From DASZYF01 sp035545535 (lineage in GTDB: Bacteria > Actinomycetota > Actinomycetes > Mycobacteriales > CAJCIY01): a DNA stretch of 14,969 nt. The position numbers and the translations under genes are program-made. Position 1 is the first letter of the stretch; each line of letters opens with the position of its first letter. The notes beneath the pieces are model-generated. The model saw nothing but the letters and a program-made list of their open reading frames with translations, was not told where the DNA came from and did no database searches. This document shows positions 14,729 to 14,969 of this stretch, one piece after another. The stretch spans positions 1 through 14,969 of the forward strand of contig DASZYF010000212.1 in NCBI GenBank assembly GCA_035545535.1, given 5' to 3'.

Positions 14729-14772
14729 ACGATGGTACCGACCGGATCAGGGTGTGCCAAAAGGAGAGCCCG

Positions 14773-14799
14773 ATGACCGGCGCGCGCGGTCCGATGTGA
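14773..14799 (+). other. Eight-codon ORF with a strong ribosome site
   Basis: AAAGGAGA (from about 14760) lies five bases before an ATG that opens MTGARGPM and stops at TGA (14797-14799). It is in the same frame as the hydrophobic ORF that follows. It could be a leader peptide, the true start of a gene broken by an in-frame stop, or chance. A second short ORF, MCAFLRWGDAS (14805-14840), lies in another frame. Confidence 0.35.
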
Positions 14800-14826
14800 G
14801 GACGATGTGCGCGTTCCTCCGTTGGG

Positions 14827-14969
14827 GTGACGCATCGTGACCCGGGTTTGTCGATCACGTGGTGCTGGCACATCCCTGATGTGCTGCTGCGCCTGGTGGG
14901 CTACGGGTTCGAGGCGTACACGGCGCTCGGCGTCGTCGCCGTCCTCATCCTCGGCGCGATCACGGCCCT
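14827..14969 (+). CDS. Partial ORF with a membrane-like segment (runs off right edge)
   Basis: From GTG 14827 (or TTG 14848) the frame reads SITWCWHIPDVLLRLVGY and then FEAYTALGVVAVLILGAITA, a stretch hydrophobic enough to be a membrane segment. It is open to the window end. The other two plus frames give Arg/Ser-rich nonsense-like translations, which supports this one. No ribosome site precedes either start; the only good site upstream serves the 8-codon ORF in the same frame, separated by TGA at 14797. I recognise no family from about 47 residues. Confidence 0.4.
   Translation, partial: MTHRDPGLSITWCWHIPDVLLRLVGYGFEAYTALGVVAVLILGAITA

Noticed and set aside
14837..14969. Plus-strand frame starting GTG at 14837, overlapping the TGA of the 11-codon ORF
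   Set aside because: Its translation is Arg/Ser-rich without character, whereas the neighbouring frame gives a clear hydrophobic segment.

Overview
The window is high-GC DNA with densely packed genes, GTG and TTG starts and several promoters that look leaderless. Together with a mycobacterial-style 3Fe-4S ferredoxin, an orphan branched-chain-amino-acid-type binding lipoprotein and many oxidoreductases and amidohydrolases, this suggests an actinobacterium, perhaps an acidimicrobial or mycobacteria-like lineage. That assignment is inference from style and gene content; no rRNA or marker gene is present. No tRNA, transposase, CRISPR array or phage gene was seen.

Left half (1-7307, all minus strand) is one probable operon read right to left: Rieske oxygenase alpha subunit, zinc alcohol dehydrogenase, metal-dependent amidohydrolase, a fused 1147-residue indolepyruvate:ferredoxin oxidoreductase-type enzyme, and an unrecognised protein that runs off the left edge. 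The gaps are 13, 32, -4 and 13 bases. A 103-base divergent control region (7308-7410) holds an inverted repeat and faces a plus-strand pair, an SDR oxidoreductase and a 3Fe-4S ferredoxin (7411-8421). The group reads as an oxidative degradation cluster (oxygenase plus ferredoxin, alcohol oxidation, hydrolysis, 2-oxoacid to acyl-CoA). The substrate cannot be told from the sequence.

Middle (8422-10744): an intergenic stretch with a bulged hairpin and about 2.4 copies of a 51-bp tandem repeat; then a minus-strand SRPBCC ligand-binding protein with a near-perfect palindrome on its start; a minus-strand GNAT acetyltransferase; and a divergent plus-strand SDR. The last SDR and the next minus-strand gene share one CTAG as their stop codons.

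Right part (10741-14969): a minus-strand pair, a dihydrodipicolinate-reductase-like dehydrogenase followed by a substrate-binding lipoprotein through a GTGA overlap; a strong 13-bp-stem terminator; a second, Amidohydro_2-type amidohydrolase; and the start of a plus-strand hydrophobic ORF at the edge. The control region before this amidohydrolase carries a palindrome with the same core as the one in the Rieske/SDR control region. The two loci may therefore answer to one regulator, probably TetR-type, which is not encoded here.
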